Shown: piece by piece, positions 8,597-17,773 of the stretch
How the letters are laid out: the number at the start of each line of letters is the position of its first letter
Numbering within the stretch: the stretch's first letter is position 1
From: Actinospica durhamensis
Lineage (GTDB): Bacteria; Actinomycetota; Actinomycetes; Streptomycetales; Catenulisporaceae
DNA length: 35,739 nt
Direction: 5' to 3'
Assembly: GCF_018139695.1 (NCBI RefSeq)
Contig: NZ_JAGSOG010000063.1
Span: 1-35,739 of the forward strand
Notes under the pieces: generated by a model
The model's input: only the letters and a program-made list of their open reading frames with translations
Databases searched by the model: none
What the model was told of the DNA's origin: nothing
Position numbers and translations under genes: made by a program

Positions 8597-8657
8597 CTTA
8601 TATCAGGACCCCACCGTAGGACTCTGGGAGCCCACCGGTCTACACCTTATATCCAGG
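8597..8657 (-). promoter_or_regulatory. Direct repeat CTTATATC(C)AGG in the divergent promoter region
   Basis: CTTATATCAGG (8597-8607) and CTTATATCCAGG (8646-8657) lie 49 bases apart in an otherwise very GC-rich 226-base gap between two divergent genes. On the minus strand each reads TATAAG, a plausible -10 box. The nearer one would start RNA about 10 bases before the GTG at 8579. No good -35 is seen for either, so they may instead be two sites for an activator or repressor of the membrane-protein operon. Confidence 0.45.
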
Positions 8658-8801
8658 GTGGCACAGCCCTCCGACACCCCGGTCCCGCTGCTCCCGGGGC
8701 CGCCGGGCCGCGCCGCCGCGGCCGCGTGGATCCGCGCCGTCCCCCGCACATCCGCAGCCGTTTTCCACGCCGCCCTTACCACACGAGATCACCTCATCGC
8801 G

Positions 8802-8807
8802 TAGAGT
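8802..8807 (+). promoter_or_regulatory. -10 box for leaderless diguanylate cyclase mRNA
   Basis: TAGAGT at 8802-8807 is followed by 7 bases and then GTG 8815, the usual actinobacterial leaderless arrangement. The -35 region is weak (TTACCA at 8776-8781, spacer 20). Confidence 0.45.
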
Positions 8808-8814
8808 GACGACC

Positions 8815-10791
8815 GTGCCCGCCCTCCTGTCCCGCCCTCTGGACGTGCCGGTGACGGTCCGGGTGGCGTCCGCGGTGGGCGCCGCCGTGGCCGCGACGGC
8901 CGTGTTCGTGCTCGGAGCCGCCCTGCACTGGGGCGGGGACCGGGCCAGCCGCACCATCGCCGACATCATGGGCGATTTCGGCCTGGCCGCCGCGGCCGCG
9001 CTCGCCGCAGTCTCCAGCGTCCGCAGAGCCCTGACACTCTCCGGGGCGCTGCGGTCATCCTGGCTGCTGTTCGCCGGATCCGCGCTGGTGGCCGGCTTCG
9101 GCAACGCGGTCTGGGGCTGGTACGAACTGGTACTGCGCACCTCCCCGCCGGTGCCGTCCATGGCCGACTGGGCCTTCCTGTGCTTCGCCCCGTTCGCCAT
9201 GGCCGGGACGCTGGTGCACCACCGCGGCGTCGGCGGATCGCTGGCCTGGCTGCGGCTCGCCCTCGACGGCACCCTCGTCGGCGGGGCGCTGTTCACGGCC
9301 GGATGGGGGGTGGCGCTGTCCCGGGTGGCCTACAGCGACGGGCGCGCGCCCACCCAGGTCACCTTCGCCCTTGCCTATCCGGTCTTCGACATCCTGCTGG
9401 TGAGCCTGGTGCTGTGCCTGCGCCACCGGGGCCGCGGGCGCGGCGACGGATCCTCGATGGCCATGCTGGTGTGCGGATACAGCGTCGTCGTGGTCTTCGA
9501 CGGACTCTGGACGCTGCCGCCGGTGCGGGCGCACTACTACTCCGGCGAACTGATGGACGCGGGCTGGTTCTTCGGGTATCTGCTGCTGGCCATCGCTCCG
9601 TGGATGTCCGCGTGGACCGGCCCGGGCGGACGCCACGGTTCCGAGCACGCCTGGCGGGCCCGGCTGGCGGCGGGGATCAGGCGGCTGCTCGACCTGGCCG
9701 GGCAGCTGTTCCCCTACCTCGCCGGATCCACCTGCCTGGCCGTGATCATGAGCGACGGGCTGCGCGGGGAGCACCGGGTGCATCCGGTGCCGCTGGTCAC
9801 CGGCTGCGCCGTGCTGGCGGCCCTGGTGGCGCGGCAGGCGTTGACCCTGACCGAGAATCTGCGGCTGACCAAGCAGCTGAGCCTGCGCGAGAACCACTTC
9901 CGCTCCCTGGTGCAGGGCGCCAGCGAGGTCATCATGACCCTGACGCGCCCGGGCCGGCTCGGCTACATCTCGCCCGCGGTCAGCGGCGTGCTCGGCTACG
10001 AGCCGCAGCAGCTGATCGGCAGCTCGCTCTACGACCTGATCCACTTCGAGGACCGCACCCGGGTGATCGAGGCGGTGGACCGCCTGCTCGCCGGGGTCGC
10101 GCCCGCGGCCCTGGTGGAGTGCCGGATCCGGGCCGCCACGGTGATGCCGCTGCCCGGCGCGGGGGAGGGGGCGCAGTCGATCTGGCGGCACGCGGAGGCG
10201 ACCGTCACCCGGCACTACGGCGGCCTGGTGTTCACCATCAGGGACGTGAGCGAGCGGGTCGCGCTGCAGAACCAGTTGGCCTACAACGCCTATCACGACG
10301 CGCTCACCGGGCTGCCCAACCGCGCCCTGTTCGGCGAGCGGCTCGAGCAGGCGCTGCATCAGCGTTCGGTGATCGGGCACCCGCCCGCGGTGATGTTCCT
10401 GGACCTGGACTGGTTCAAGGAGGTCAACGACGCGCAGGGCCACGCCGTCGGCGACGAGCTGCTGATCGAGGCCGCGGCCCGGCTGCGCACCGCGGTGCGG
10501 GTGGGCGACACGGTGGCCCGTTTCGGCGGGGACGAGTTCGCCGCGCTGGTGCACACCGGGCCCGACGGACGCAGCGTGCACGAGGTGGCCGAGCGGCTGC
10601 ACGCGGCGCTGACCCGCCCGTACCGGCTCGCGGCCGGCCGCTTCACCGTCGGCGCCTCGGTCGGCGTCGCGTTCTGGCGGGCCGGGATGTCGGCCGCGCA
10701 GTTGCTGCGCGAGGCGGATCTGGCGATGTACGAGGCGAAGGGCGAGGGCAAGGGACGGCTGATCGTGCGTGACACGCCGGTGTCGCGGTGA
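8815..10791 (+). CDS. Membrane PAS-GGDEF diguanylate cyclase
   Basis: This protein makes cyclic di-GMP from two GTP at the membrane. Residue numbers count from the in-frame GTG at 8806, giving 661 residues. About eight hydrophobic helices fill residues 20-345. A PAS domain follows from about 365 (HFRSLVQGASEVIMTLT, then GYISPAVSGVLGY). The GGDEF domain spans about 492-655 with FLDLDWFKEVND (531-542) and an intact GGDEF at 574-578. RVGD (565-568) is an RxxD inhibitory site exactly five residues upstream, so product inhibition is expected. There is no EAL domain. The start is uncertain: GTG 8806 lies inside the TAGAGT -10 box and has no ribosome binding site, so I prefer GTG 8815 as leaderless. 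From memory, Streptomyces carries a GGDEF gene at the same place upstream of ilvB. Confidence 0.93.
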   Translation: MPALLSRPLDVPVTVRVASAVGAAVAATAVFVLGAALHWGGDRASRTIADIMGDFGLAAAAALAAVSSVRRALTLSGALRSSWLLFAGSALVAGFGNAVWGWYELVLRTSPPVPSMADWAFLCFAPFAMAGTLVHHRGVGGSLAWLRLALDGTLVGGALFTAGWGVALSRVAYSDGRAPTQVTFALAYPVFDILLVSLVLCLRHRGRGRGDGSSMAMLVCGYSVVVVFDGLWTLPPVRAHYYSGELMDAGWFFGYLLLAIAPWMSAWTGPGGRHGSEHAWRARLAAGIRRLLDLAGQLFPYLAGSTCLAVIMSDGLRGEHRVHPVPLVTGCAVLAALVARQALTLTENLRLTKQLSLRENHFRSLVQGASEVIMTLTRPGRLGYISPAVSGVLGYEPQQLIGSSLYDLIHFEDRTRVIEAVDRLLAGVAPAALVECRIRAATVMPLPGAGEGAQSIWRHAEATVTRHYGGLVFTIRDVSERVALQNQLAYNAYHDALTGLPNRALFGERLEQALHQRSVIGHPPAVMFLDLDWFKEVNDAQGHAVGDELLIEAAARLRTAVRVGDTVARFGGDEFAALVHTGPDGRSVHEVAERLHAALTRPYRLAAGRFTVGASVGVAFWRAGMSAAQLLREADLAMYEAKGEGKGRLIVRDTPVSR

Positions 10792-10875
10792 GGCGGGACG
10801 GTATCCGGCGGAGGCGAGTGGATCTGGGGAAATGGACGTCGCATGTCCGGCATCCGAGACGCACGGCGGGGTGGC

Positions 10876-10906
10876 TTGACGGCACGAGGGTGGGCGCGAG
10901 TACTGT
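10876..10906 (+). promoter_or_regulatory. Promoter of the ilvB leader
   Basis: TTGACG (10876-10881) and TACTGT (10901-10906) are 19 bases apart, slightly long. Six bases separate the -10 box from the leader ATG at 10913, so transcription probably starts at the A of the start codon. The roughly 85 bases between the diguanylate cyclase stop and this promoter hold nothing I can recognise. Confidence 0.6.
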
Positions 10907-10912
10907 CGCCCC

Positions 10913-10969
10913 ATGCGGATTTCCAACGCGCGTCAGCGCGAGCTCGTACTTGGCCAGCGCGCCGGCTGA
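10913..10969 (+). CDS. ilvB leader peptide (attenuator peptide)
   Basis: The 18-codon ORF MRISNARQRELVLGQRAG contains an Ile near its start and a Leu-Val-Leu run (codons CTC GTA CTT) near its end. Its C-terminal half matches the RILVLGKRVG-type leader that I recall in front of Streptomyces ilvB. It appears leaderless, as the promoter places the RNA start at its ATG. A terminator follows 31 bases after its stop. Stalling at the Leu-Val-Leu codons when charged tRNA is scarce would disturb downstream pairing, for example AGCGCGC (10956-10962) with GCGCGCT (10992-10998). Read-through into ilvBNC would then follow; this mechanism is inferred. Confidence 0.8.
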   Translation: MRISNARQRELVLGQRAG

Positions 10970-10999
10970 AGCCCTCCAGGGCCCCACGCCAGCGCGCTT

Positions 11000-11032
11000 C
11001 CCTCGGTTGCCCTTCGGGCCCGAGGGTTTTTT
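11000..11032 (+). terminator. Attenuator terminator upstream of ilvB
   Basis: CCCTCGG (11000-11006) pairs with CCGAGGG (11020-11026), and inside it GCCC pairs with GGGC around a TTC loop with a TT bulge. Six T residues follow directly (11027-11032). It lies between the leader peptide and ilvB, in the position of an attenuator. Confidence 0.88.
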
Positions 11033-11094
11033 GTTGGCCGCATACAGCATCGCCCGGGTAGGACGCCCGGACCCAGACCGAGAGAAGCCTCACC

Positions 11095-12890
11095 ATGACG
11101 GAGCAGGGCAGCAGCAGCCTTCGCGCACCCGAGCTGACCGGAGCCCAGGCCCTCATCCGCGCCCTCGAGGAGCTGGGCGTGGACACCGTTTTCGGTATCC
11201 CGGGCGGCGCGATCCTCCCGGCCTACGACCCGATGTTCGACTCCAAGCAGCTCCGGCACATCCTGGTGCGCCACGAGCAGGGCGCCGGCCACGCCGCGAC
11301 CGGCTACGCGCAGGCCACCGGGAAGGTCGGGGTGTGCATCGCCACCTCCGGTCCGGGCGCCACCAACCTGGTCACCCCGATCGCCGACGCGTACATGGAC
11401 TCGGTCCCGATCGTCGCCATCACCGGGCAGGTCGCCAGCAGCCTGATCGGCACGGACGGCTTCCAGGAGGCCGACATCTGCGGCATCACGATGCCGATCA
11501 CCAAGCACAACTTCCTGGTCACCCGGGCCGAGGACATCCCGCGCGCGATCGCCGAGGCCTTCCACATCGCCGCCACCGGCCGTCCCGGCCCGGTGCTGGT
11601 GGACATCGCCAAGGACGCGATGCAGGCCTCCGCGCCGTTCCGCTGGCCGGTGGAGCTGAACCTGCCCGGCTACCGGCCGGTGTCCAAGCCGCACGGCAAG
11701 CAGATCCGCGAGGCCGCCCGGCTGCTGGGGCTGGCCAAGCGCCCGGTGCTCTACGTCGGCGGCGGCGTGCTCAAGGCCCGCGCCACCGCGGAGCTGCTGG
11801 AGCTGGCCGAGCTGACCGGCGCCCCCGTCGTCACGACCCTGATGGCCCGCGGCGCGTTCCCGGACAGCCACAAGCAGCACCTGGGCATGCCCGGCATGCA
11901 CGGCTCGGTGGCCGCGGTCACCGCCCTGCAGAAGTCCGACCTGATCGTGGCGCTCGGTGCCCGCTTCGACGACCGCGTCACCGGCAAGCTCACCAGCTTC
12001 GCCCCGGACGCCAAGGTCGTGCACGCCGACATCGACCCGGCCGAGATCTCCAAGAACCGCACCGCGGACGTGCCGATCGTGGGCGACTGCCGCGAGGTGC
12101 TCACCGAGCTCGCCGCCGCCGTGCGCACCGAGCAGGCGGCCGACCGCGGCGGGGACTACTCCGGCTGGTGGGAGCAGCTGGAGGACTGGCGCACCCGCTA
12201 CCCGCTGGGCTACGAGACCGAGGCCGGGCAGCTGGCCCCGCAGTACGTGATCGAGCGCATCGGCAAGATCGCCGGACCCGACGCCATCTACACCACCGGC
12301 GTCGGCCAGCACCAGATGTGGGCCGCGCAGTTCATCTCCTACGAGAAGCCCAACACCTTCCTGAACTCGGGCGGCGCGGGCACCATGGGCTACGGCGTGC
12401 CGGCCGCGATGGGCGCCAAGGCCGGTCGCCCGGACGCAACCGTCTGGTGCATCGACGGCGACGGCTGCTTCCAGATGACCAACCAGGAGCTCGCCACCTG
12501 CGCGCTCAACAACATCCCGATCAAGATCGCGATCATCAACAACGGCGCGCTCGGCATGGTCCGGCAGTGGCAGACGCTGTTCTACAACCAGCGCTACTCC
12601 AACACCGACCTGCGCAGGGGTGCGGGGGTGTCCGCCGCGGAGGACCATCGGCGCATCCCCGACTTCGTGAAGCTGGCCGAGGCCTACGGCTGCGTGGGCC
12701 TGCGGTGTGAGAGCCCGGACCAGGTCGACGCGGTCATCGAGAAGGCCATGGCGATCAACGACGCCCCCGTCGTGATCGACTTCGTGGTGCACGAGGACGC
12801 CATGGTGTGGCCGATGGTCCCGGCCGGCCTGTCCAACGACGAGATCCTGGCCGCCCGCGACCAGCGCCCCGACTTCGATGAGGAAAGCGA

Positions 12891-12894
<4 letters not shown>
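11095..12894 (+). CDS. ilvB: Acetolactate synthase, large catalytic subunit
   Basis: This 599-residue, thiamine-diphosphate and FAD-dependent enzyme condenses two pyruvates to acetolactate (valine and leucine), or pyruvate with 2-oxobutyrate (isoleucine). The catalytic glutamate lies in [15 protein letters not shown] (Glu61). [20 protein letters not shown] is the family signature, and the C-terminal TPP/Mg site is [15 protein letters not shown] followed by [12 protein letters not shown]. The length is normal. ATG 11095 has a GAGAGAAG site upstream. Its stop overlaps the GTG of ilvN. Expression is probably controlled by the leader peptide and terminator just upstream. Confidence 0.98.
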
Positions 12895-14500
<1,606 letters not shown>

Positions 14501-14504
14501 GATA

Positions 14505-14571
14505 TAGACCGCGGCTTGCTCGGCTGAGGCAGTCTTGGGGACGAAAAGCGTGTCCCCAAGAGCCTCGCGGC
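14505..14571 (+). repeat. 67-bp structured repeat, copy 1
   Basis: This copy is identical over 67 bases to 14581-14647. Within it CTTGGGGAC and GTCCCCAAG form a perfect 9-bp stem around the loop GAAAAGCGT. An outer GAGGC/GCCTC pairing and CCGC/GCGG ends extend it. It begins 4 bases after the ilvC stop. It could act as a terminator or RNA-stabilising element, but it lacks a T tract. Confidence 0.85.
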
Positions 14572-14580
14572 ACTGTGATG

Positions 14581-14647
14581 TAGACCGCGGCTTGCTCGGC
14601 TGAGGCAGTCTTGGGGACGAAAAGCGTGTCCCCAAGAGCCTCGCGGC
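14581..14647 (+). repeat. 67-bp structured repeat, copy 2
   Basis: Identical to copy 1, with a 76-base period. The 9-base spacer between copies is ACTGTGATG, and the bases before each copy (GATA, GATG) are also similar. The following bases (GCCGCGGTG) extend a possible GC-rich stem. Confidence 0.85.
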
Positions 14648-14706
14648 GCCGCGGTGTGAACAGTGGGTTTGATTCGCGGTGTGACACTCGATCGGCCCAG
14701 AGTTCG

Positions 14707-14739
14707 AGCCCTCTTCCCGCTCGCCGGGAGGAGGGCTTT
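14707..14739 (+). terminator. Terminator between ilvC and the peptide transporter operon
   Basis: AGCCCTCTTCCCG (14707-14719) pairs with CGGGAGGAGGGCT (14725-14737) with one G-T pair and a 5-base loop. TTG follows. It lies in the 377-base gap after ilvC, which otherwise holds the tandem repeat, a palindrome at 14755 and no gene. Confidence 0.75.
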
Positions 14740-14754
14740 GTCGTGCTCGGTGAG

Positions 14755-14767
14755 TGACGGTCCGTCA
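14755..14767. promoter_or_regulatory. 13-bp palindrome, possible operator of the transporter operon
   Basis: TGACGGTCCGTCA is a perfect inverted repeat about a central T, 111 bases before the lipoprotein start. Its size suits a dimeric repressor. No clear promoter hexamers were found beside it. Confidence 0.35.
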
Positions 14768-14877
14768 TTCATTCGGCGGCAACAGCGCGCGTCGGCGCTC
14801 GGATCGTCCTAGTTTGTCCATAGTTGTCGGGTGAGATGACTCCTGGCATACGGATATCTAGGGCGTGAGGAGCACGA

Positions 14878-16629
14878 ATGTCCGGGACGACGAGGCGGCC
14901 GCTGAGACGGCGCTGGGTGGCGATGTGCGCGTCGGTGGTGACCGGGCTGTTGCTGGCCGGCTGTGGCGGCTCGAACAGCGGCTCCGGGAGCGGGGGCTCG
15001 GACACCTCGATCTCCGGCACCGCGGCCGCCGACACGTTCAACTCCGGCACCCCGAAGCAGGGCGGCTCGGTCACCTGGACGATCGAGAAGACCATGGACA
15101 ACTGGAACATCCTGTCCGCGGACGGCAACACCTTCGACTACGCCCAGGTGGTCAACCCGCTCACGCCCTCGCCGTACATCTTCAACCCCTCCTACAGCGT
15201 CACGCTCAACACCGACCTGATGGTCAGCGCCGACGAGACGAGCACCAGCCCGCAGACGGTCGTCTACAAGATTCAGCCCAACGCGGTCTGGTCCGACGGC
15301 ACCCCGATCAACGCGGACGACTTCATCTACAACTGGCAGGTGCAGAACGGCACCGACGCCAACATCGCCGCCGCCACCACCACCGGCTACCAGGACATCA
15401 CCTCGGTCACCGGCTCGGACAACGGCAAGACCGTCACGACGGTCTACAAGACCCCGTTCGGCGACTGGAAGTCGCTGTTCACCAACATGTACCCGGCGCA
15501 CATCGCCAAGGAGCACGGCAACAACGAGGCCTCCTTCAACTGGTTCCAAACCAACCCGCTGCCGGTCTCCGGCGGCCCGTTCGTGGTCTCCAGCGTCTCC
15601 GGTGACAAGACCTCGGTCATCCTCAAGCGCAACACCAAGTACTACGGCAAGCAGTCCCCCCTGGACCAGCTCACCTTCCGGGCCATCACCGACGCCTCGC
15701 AGGAGCCCACCGCGCTGCAGAACCGCGAGGTCGACGGCATCTACCCGCAGCCCCAGACCACGCTGGTCAACCAGCTCAAGGGCATGGGCAGCCAGATCAC
15801 CTACAAGATCGACGCGGGCCTCGGTTTTGAGCACATCGACTTCAACCTGAAGAACTCCGCGCTCGGCAACGCGACCTGGGGCAAGACCCTGCGCACGGCG
15901 ATGTTCACCGCCACCGACCGCAACGCGATCCTGACCAAGACCATCCAGCAGTTCCAGAGCTCGGCCGTGCCGCTCAACAGCCGCATGCTGGTGCCCGGCC
16001 AGAACGGCTACCAGGACAACGTCACCCAGTTCGGCCTCGGCGAGGGCAATACGGCCAAGGCGGAGCAGCTGCTGACCTCGGCCGGGTTCAAGAACGTGGG
16101 CGCGGGCAAGGGCGGCCTCGAGGCGCCCGACGGCACCAAGATCCCGACCTTCCAGATGAAGTACACGGTCGGCAACCAGATCCGCTTGGACACCTGCAGC
16201 CTGTTCGCCTCGGAAATGGCCCAGCTCGGCATCAACGTCGCGGTCACCCCGACCGACAACCTCGGCGCCACCCTCACCCAGACCGGTGGCAACGGCTACG
16301 ACATCGTGGTCTTCGCCTGGGTCAACACGCCGTTCCCGTCCTCGGCCAACCAGCCGCTCTACACGACCGGCGGCGGCGGCAACTACGGCGGCTACTCGAA
16401 CAAGAACGTCGACGCCTGGCTGGCCGCCGCGGCCTCGAGCACCGACACGGCCACCCAGATCAGCAACCTGAACAAGGCCGACCAGCAGATCAGCCAGGAC
16501 GCCTACACCCTGCCGCTGTATCAGAAGCCGACCCTGATCGCCTTCTATCCGAACCTGGTCAACGTCCGCGACAACGCCACCTCCATGGGCCCGACGTACA
16601 ACGCCGGCCAGTGGGGTCTGAAGTCCTGA
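14878..16629 (+). CDS. Peptide-type ABC transporter substrate-binding lipoprotein (SBP family 5)
   Basis: This 583-residue extracellular solute-binding protein is of the DppA/OppA type. The N-terminus has a twin-arginine-rich basic start (RRPLRRRW), a hydrophobic h-region and the lipobox LLAGC with the lipidated Cys at residue 29, then a Ser/Gly linker. The mature part contains family 5 features: YKIQPNAVWSDGTPINADDF, FKNVG-type extensions and a late LPLYQKPTLIAF segment. ATG 14878 has a GTGAGGAG ribosome binding site about 8 bases upstream. It leads an operon with two permeases and two ATPases. The exact ligand (di- or oligopeptide, or nickel or another solute) cannot be read from sequence. 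Confidence 0.95.
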   Translation: MSGTTRRPLRRRWVAMCASVVTGLLLAGCGGSNSGSGSGGSDTSISGTAAADTFNSGTPKQGGSVTWTIEKTMDNWNILSADGNTFDYAQVVNPLTPSPYIFNPSYSVTLNTDLMVSADETSTSPQTVVYKIQPNAVWSDGTPINADDFIYNWQVQNGTDANIAAATTTGYQDITSVTGSDNGKTVTTVYKTPFGDWKSLFTNMYPAHIAKEHGNNEASFNWFQTNPLPVSGGPFVVSSVSGDKTSVILKRNTKYYGKQSPLDQLTFRAITDASQEPTALQNREVDGIYPQPQTTLVNQLKGMGSQITYKIDAGLGFEHIDFNLKNSALGNATWGKTLRTAMFTATDRNAILTKTIQQFQSSAVPLNSRMLVPGQNGYQDNVTQFGLGEGNTAKAEQLLTSAGFKNVGAGKGGLEAPDGTKIPTFQMKYTVGNQIRLDTCSLFASEMAQLGINVAVTPTDNLGATLTQTGGNGYDIVVFAWVNTPFPSSANQPLYTTGGGGNYGGYSNKNVDAWLAAAASSTDTATQISNLNKADQQISQDAYTLPLYQKPTLIAFYPNLVNVRDNATSMGPTYNAGQWGLKS

Positions 16630-16643
16630 CCGCGCAGACACTC

Positions 16644-16688
16644 GTCCCGCGGGGCACGCGCCCGGTCGCGATCCGTGCCCCGCGGGAC
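16644..16688 (+). terminator. Long hairpin after the substrate-binding protein gene
   Basis: A perfect 15-bp stem pairs GTCCCGCGGGGCACG (16644-16658) with 16674-16688 around a 15-base loop. No T tract follows. In ABC operons such a hairpin after the binding-protein gene often protects its mRNA or partly terminates, giving excess binding protein over permease. That role is inferred. Confidence 0.65.
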
Positions 16689-16732
16689 CGTCCCCGTACG
16701 CCGCGCGCGCCCCACTCCTCCCCGAGGCCTCC

Positions 16733-17710
16733 ATGCTCGCATTCGCCCTCAGACGCCTGCTGGTGTCGATCCCGGTCTTCATCCTCTCCACGTTCCTGGT
16801 CTTCCTCCTGGTGACCTGGGGCGCCGACCCGCTGGCCCAGCTCGAGGCCAAGAACCCGCCGCCGTCGCAGGCGGTGATCAACCAGCTGGCGGACCAGCTC
16901 TACATCAACCACTCCATCCCGGCGCGGTACTGGCACTGGTTCTCCCAGCTGTTCTTCCACGGCAACTGGGGGCCCTCGGTACAGTCGGGCACGGACATCG
17001 GCCAGTTGCTGAGCACCAGCCTCACGCTCACCGCACGGCTGGTGATCGTGGCGACCATCCTCGCGGTGATCCTGGCGATCATCGCCGGTGTGGTCAGCGC
17101 CACCCGGCAGTACTCGAAGACCGACTACACCATCACCCTGATCGGCTTCCTGTTCCTGTCGCTGCCGGTGTTCTGGTTCGCGATCCTGCTCAAGCAGGCC
17201 GTGGTGAACATGAACAACTCGCTCAACTGGTACTGGCTCTCGACCTACGGCGCGAACACCCCGGGCCTGACCGGCTGGTCGGCCTTCTCCGACGCGATCG
17301 GGCACCTGGTGCTGCCCACCATCGTGCTGGCGATGTCCTCGTACGCGTCCTGGTCCCGCTTCCAGCGCGCCTCGATGCTGGACGTGCTCGGCAGCGACTA
17401 CATGCGCCTGGCCCGGGCCAAGGGCCTGAGCCGCCGTCAGGTGATGATCCGGCACGGCCTGCGCACCGCGCTGATCCCGCTCACCACCCAGGTCGCCCTG
17501 GACACGGCCGCGATCCTCGGCGGCGCTGTGCTGACCGAGTCCGTCTTCGGTTGGCAGGGCATGGGCACGATGCTGGTCAACGGCATCAACGCCGGCGACT
17601 TCAACGTCATCCTGGCCTGGCTGACCGTCTCCGCGATCATCGTCATCGTCTTCAACCTCATCGCCGACCTGCTGTACGGGGTCCTTGACCCGAGGATTCG
17701 CCATGCGTAG
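16733..17710 (+). CDS. Peptide ABC transporter permease (DppB/OppB type)
   Basis: This 325-residue inner-membrane permease has an N-terminal TM helix (FALRRLLVSIPVFILSTFLV) and a conserved N-terminal OppB_N-like region. Five further helices follow. The cytoplasmic EAA loop contains YMRLARAKGLSRRQVMIRHG, where it contacts the ATPase. GVLDPRIRHA closes the protein, matching the GxxDPRxR ending of the family. ATG 16733 has only a weak CGAGG site. The stop is followed by a partial duplication of its own 3' end. Confidence 0.95.
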   Translation: MLAFALRRLLVSIPVFILSTFLVFLLVTWGADPLAQLEAKNPPPSQAVINQLADQLYINHSIPARYWHWFSQLFFHGNWGPSVQSGTDIGQLLSTSLTLTARLVIVATILAVILAIIAGVVSATRQYSKTDYTITLIGFLFLSLPVFWFAILLKQAVVNMNNSLNWYWLSTYGANTPGLTGWSAFSDAIGHLVLPTIVLAMSSYASWSRFQRASMLDVLGSDYMRLARAKGLSRRQVMIRHGLRTALIPLTTQVALDTAAILGGAVLTESVFGWQGMGTMLVNGINAGDFNVILAWLTVSAIIVIVFNLIADLLYGVLDPRIRHA

Positions 17711-17773
17711 TTCCAGCGCGCTCGCCCTAGCATGCGGGGTCCTTGACATGGAGCCGGGAGTGATTCGCCATGC
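17677..17773 (+). repeat. Imperfect duplication at the permease gene junction
   Basis: CGGGGTCCTTGAC (17677-17689) and GATTCGCCATGC (17695-17706) at the end of the first permease gene recur at 17735-17747 and 17762-17773, just before the second permease. The second copy still encodes VLDMEPGVIRHA followed by TGA, a version of the permease ending VLDPRIRHA. Its stop overlaps the start of the next gene (ATGCCTGA). Confidence 0.75.

Noticed and set aside
14505-14647. Two-copy repeat as a minimal CRISPR
   Set aside because: The repeats are 67 bases and the spacer only 9, there are just two copies, and no cas genes are nearby.
14640-14715. tRNA-like T-arm (AGAGTTCGAGCCCTCT) after the tandem repeat
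   Set aside because: No acceptor, D or anticodon stems can be built around it. The bases form part of the terminator at 14707-14737.
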